Below are positions 40,817-42,749 of a DNA stretch of 42,749 bases, one piece after another. How positions within the stretch are numbered: the first letter of the stretch is position 1; every line of letters starts with the position of its first letter. Source of the DNA: Chitinophaga pinensis (GTDB lineage Bacteria; Bacteroidota; Bacteroidia; SXHM01). Where the stretch lies: NCBI GenBank assembly GCA_945870105.1, contig CAMBRL010000013.1, positions 1 to 42,749 on the forward strand, in the 5' to 3' direction. A program made the position numbers and the translations under genes. A model generated the notes under the pieces. The model made no database searches. It had not been told where the DNA came from and worked only from the letters and a program-made list of their open reading frames with translations.

Positions 40817-42749
40817 ATGAAACAATTAATCTCTACCCTCACACTTATCTTTGCAGCAGCAATTTCAAGCTTTGCCTGCGTAGGTGAATTTACCTACACC
40901 GTTGAAAACAATGTTGTGGTTTTTCATGGAATATCAGATACCCCTGGCGTAACGTATCATTGGAACTTTGGCGACCAAAGCGATGCCAATGGCGAAAATG
41001 TAACGCATACGTATTCGGTTTATCCGGAGCATTACAATGTATGTCTTACGATTTCAGACGGACTCGGCTGCACCGATGAATATTGTGCAAGTGTTTATGT
41101 ACAAACAGGACCGGGCATGAACTGCGAAGGTTCATTTACCTATGTTGTTGAAGGTGCTACCGTTGCTTTTGAAGGACACTCAAGCTATTCCGAAGTTTCG
41201 TACTACTGGTTTTTTGGTGATGGTTCCAGCCCTGCAACCGGACAAGGTCAAACACATACCTATGAGCTTTATCCCGAACATTACGAAGTGTGTATGATTG
41301 TAGTAAACGGCAACGTTGGTTGCCAGGACACCGTTTGCCAAACCATTTATGTTGAAGGTCCTCCTGCCTGCGAAGCTTCATTCACCTATACCATTACCGG
41401 CACCGAAGTTCATTTTCATGGAGAATCAACCGTTCCCGGTGTAACCTATCACTGGAACTTTGGTGACCAAAGCGATGCCAATGGTGAGAACGTGGTGCAT
41501 AACTATGACCTTTCACCCGAACATTATGAAGTGTGCTTAACCATTCACAACAGCAGCGGTTGCGAAGATCAGGTATGCGAAACCATCTTTATTGAAAGCA
41601 CTACACCTGAAGAATGTCACGCATCTTTCACTTACACCATCAGTGGAAACGAGGTGCATTTTGATGGTGCATCTAACGTTCCCGGTGTTTATTACTACTG
41701 GCATTTTGGTGACGGAACAACAGGTGGAGGTGAAAATCCGGTTCATAATTACACTCTTTCACCCGAGCATTACAATGTTTGCCTGACTATCTATAACAAC
41801 GATGGCTGTGAGAATACCTATTGCCATACTGTATTTGTTGAAGGCAACGAAAATAACAGCGATTGCGAAGCTTCATTCACCTTTGTACAGGACGGAAATA
41901 TTGCAGTATTCCATGGAAGTTCATCAGTTCCGGGTGTTACCTATAGCTGGAGCTTTGGTGATGGCACCGAAGGCACAGGCGAAAACGTAACACATACGTT
42001 TACATCGTTCCCTGAACATTATACCGTTTGTTTAACAATTCACAACAGCAATGGATGCGAAAGCCATTCATGTCAGGTCGTTTATGTACAAAGCAGCAGT
42101 GGCGGAGGTGATGAGTGTGAAGCATCATTCACCTATACCGTTGTTGACAATGCCATACACTTCATGGGCCATTCAAATCAAAATGGTGTAAGCTACAGCT
42201 GGATTTTTGGCGACAACTCAACCGGACAAGGACAAGATCCTTGGCATACGTACACGCTGTTCCCGGAACATTATAATGTGTGCCTGATTATCAACAACAC
42301 TTCTAACGGTTGCAGCGATACCGTTTGTCAGACAGTATATGTACAACACGGAAGCGGAAGTACATGTAACTCAGAATTCACTTACACTATTACAGGTAAT
42401 GAGGTTCACTTTGCCGGACCATCTAATGCAGACGGAACGCATTACACGTGGAGCTTTGGTGATGGGCATGCAAGCGATATGCACAACCCTAACCATACTT
42501 ATACCTTGTTTCCTGAGCATTATGAAGTGTGCTTAACTGTTACCAACACCGCTAACGGTTGCAGCGAAGAATCGTGTCAGACTATTTTTGTAGAACATGG
42601 AAACAGCCCTGATTTGTTTGAGTTGTCGGGAACCATTTACACCGGACAAAATTATGCAGACGAAGGGTATGTAATGCTTATACAGTATGATGCAAGCAGC
42701 GGAGTGTTAACCAATGTTCAAACAATAGGAATTGGAACTAACGGACATT
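40817..42749 (+). CDS. Large cysteine-rich PKD-repeat surface protein, partial
   Basis: Open frame from the ATG at 40817 to the right edge, at least 644 residues. Signal peptide MKQLISTLTLIFAAAISSFA. Seven PKD domains follow, starting with cysteines at 40877, 41123, 41369, 41615, 41864, 42116 and 42365 (period 246-252 bases). Each has the C-x-x-x-F-T-Y/F strand, a W-x-FGD core and PEHY-x-VCL, and most have GC-x(4)-C, so about four cysteines per domain. After residue ~595 a different domain begins (LFELSGTIYTGQNYADEGYV), like a carboxypeptidase-regulatory or SpaA-type fold. A T9SS sorting domain is expected beyond the window but not seen. Likely a secreted adhesin or scaffold. Confidence 0.85.
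   Translation, partial: MKQLISTLTLIFAAAISSFACVGEFTYTVENNVVVFHGISDTPGVTYHWNFGDQSDANGENVTHTYSVYPEHYNVCLTISDGLGCTDEYCASVYVQTGPGMNCEGSFTYVVEGATVAFEGHSSYSEVSYYWFFGDGSSPATGQGQTHTYELYPEHYEVCMIVVNGNVGCQDTVCQTIYVEGPPACEASFTYTITGTEVHFHGESTVPGVTYHWNFGDQSDANGENVVHNYDLSPEHYEVCLTIHNSSGCEDQVCETIFIESTTPEECHASFTYTISGNEVHFDGASNVPGVYYYWHFGDGTTGGGENPVHNYTLSPEHYNVCLTIYNNDGCENTYCHTVFVEGNENNSDCEASFTFVQDGNIAVFHGSSSVPGVTYSWSFGDGTEGTGENVTHTFTSFPEHYTVCLTIHNSNGCESHSCQVVYVQSSSGGGDECEASFTYTVVDNAIHFMGHSNQNGVSYSWIFGDNSTGQGQDPWHTYTLFPEHYNVCLIINNTSNGCSDTVCQTVYVQHGSGSTCNSEFTYTITGNEVHFAGPSNADGTHYTWSFGDGHASDMHNPNHTYTLFPEHYEVCLTVTNTANGCSEESCQTIFVEHGNSPDLFELSGTIYTGQNYADEGYVMLIQYDASSGVLTNVQTIGIGTNGH
40877..42603 (+). repeat. Array of seven PKD-coding repeats
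   Basis: Seven units of 246, 246, 246, 249, 252, 249 and about 239 bases. They share segments such as SFTYT, W-x-FGD, PEHY and VCLTI. Unit-to-unit differences are spread along the sequence, so the array is not freshly amplified. Confidence 0.85.

Noticed and set aside
41157-41746. Several short open frames on both strands inside the PKD array
   Set aside because: They lie within the long open frame from 40817 that has clear PKD homology and continues off the window.

Overview
The window looks like chromosomal DNA from a member of the phylum Bacteroidota. Evidence: type IX secretion (T9SS) C-terminal sorting domains, many lipoproteins, PKD-repeat surface proteins, an alternative complex III operon (actABCDEF) leading into cytochrome c oxidase genes, weak Shine-Dalgarno sites, and exact TAnnTTTG promoter elements before at least eight genes. 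I cannot fix the order or genus. No rRNA, tRNA, CRISPR array, transposase or phage module was seen.

Layout. 1-2.9 kb: the start of an unrecognised protein, an AT-rich gap, RNase HI, a PlsC-type acyltransferase and an RDD membrane protein. 2.9-10 kb: a secreted TPR-like protein, a T9SS-exported vanadium haloperoxidase homologue with all recognisable active-site residues, mannose-1-phosphate guanylyltransferase, a class I aminotransferase and two different OmpA-domain proteins. 10-14 kb: a lipoprotein di-haem cytochrome c peroxidase with a Crp/Fnr-like site at about -42, then the sulfate-activation operon cysC-cysD-cysN. 14-19 kb: an M28 peptidase with a sorting domain, a small protein abutting it in frame, Lgt, an RRM protein and a LysM-containing lytic transglycosylase. 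19-25.8 kb: a tripartite RND efflux operon and a J-domain/KTSC protein. 25.9-37.3 kb: a respiratory operon on the minus strand, actA-B-C-D-E-F-coxB-coxA, which would carry electrons from quinol through ACIII to an A-type haem-copper oxidase and ends at a strong terminator without coxC.

37.7-42.7 kb is the most interesting region. An ECF-type sigma factor is followed by a protein whose layout (short cytoplasmic N-terminus, one inner-membrane helix, a linker of 15 tandem heptads, an outer-membrane beta-barrel) fits a dual membrane-spanning anti-sigma factor. A PKD lipoprotein starts 4 bases later, and a cysteine-rich seven-PKD protein runs off the window. I infer a trans-envelope signalling locus linked to surface proteins.

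A second theme is the number of short dispersed palindromic repeats in gene gaps, belonging to at least seven different word families. Several have entered coding sequence: one supplies the signal peptide and lipobox of the PKD lipoprotein, one the last codons and stop of PlsC, and others an internal loop and the C-terminus of Lgt.
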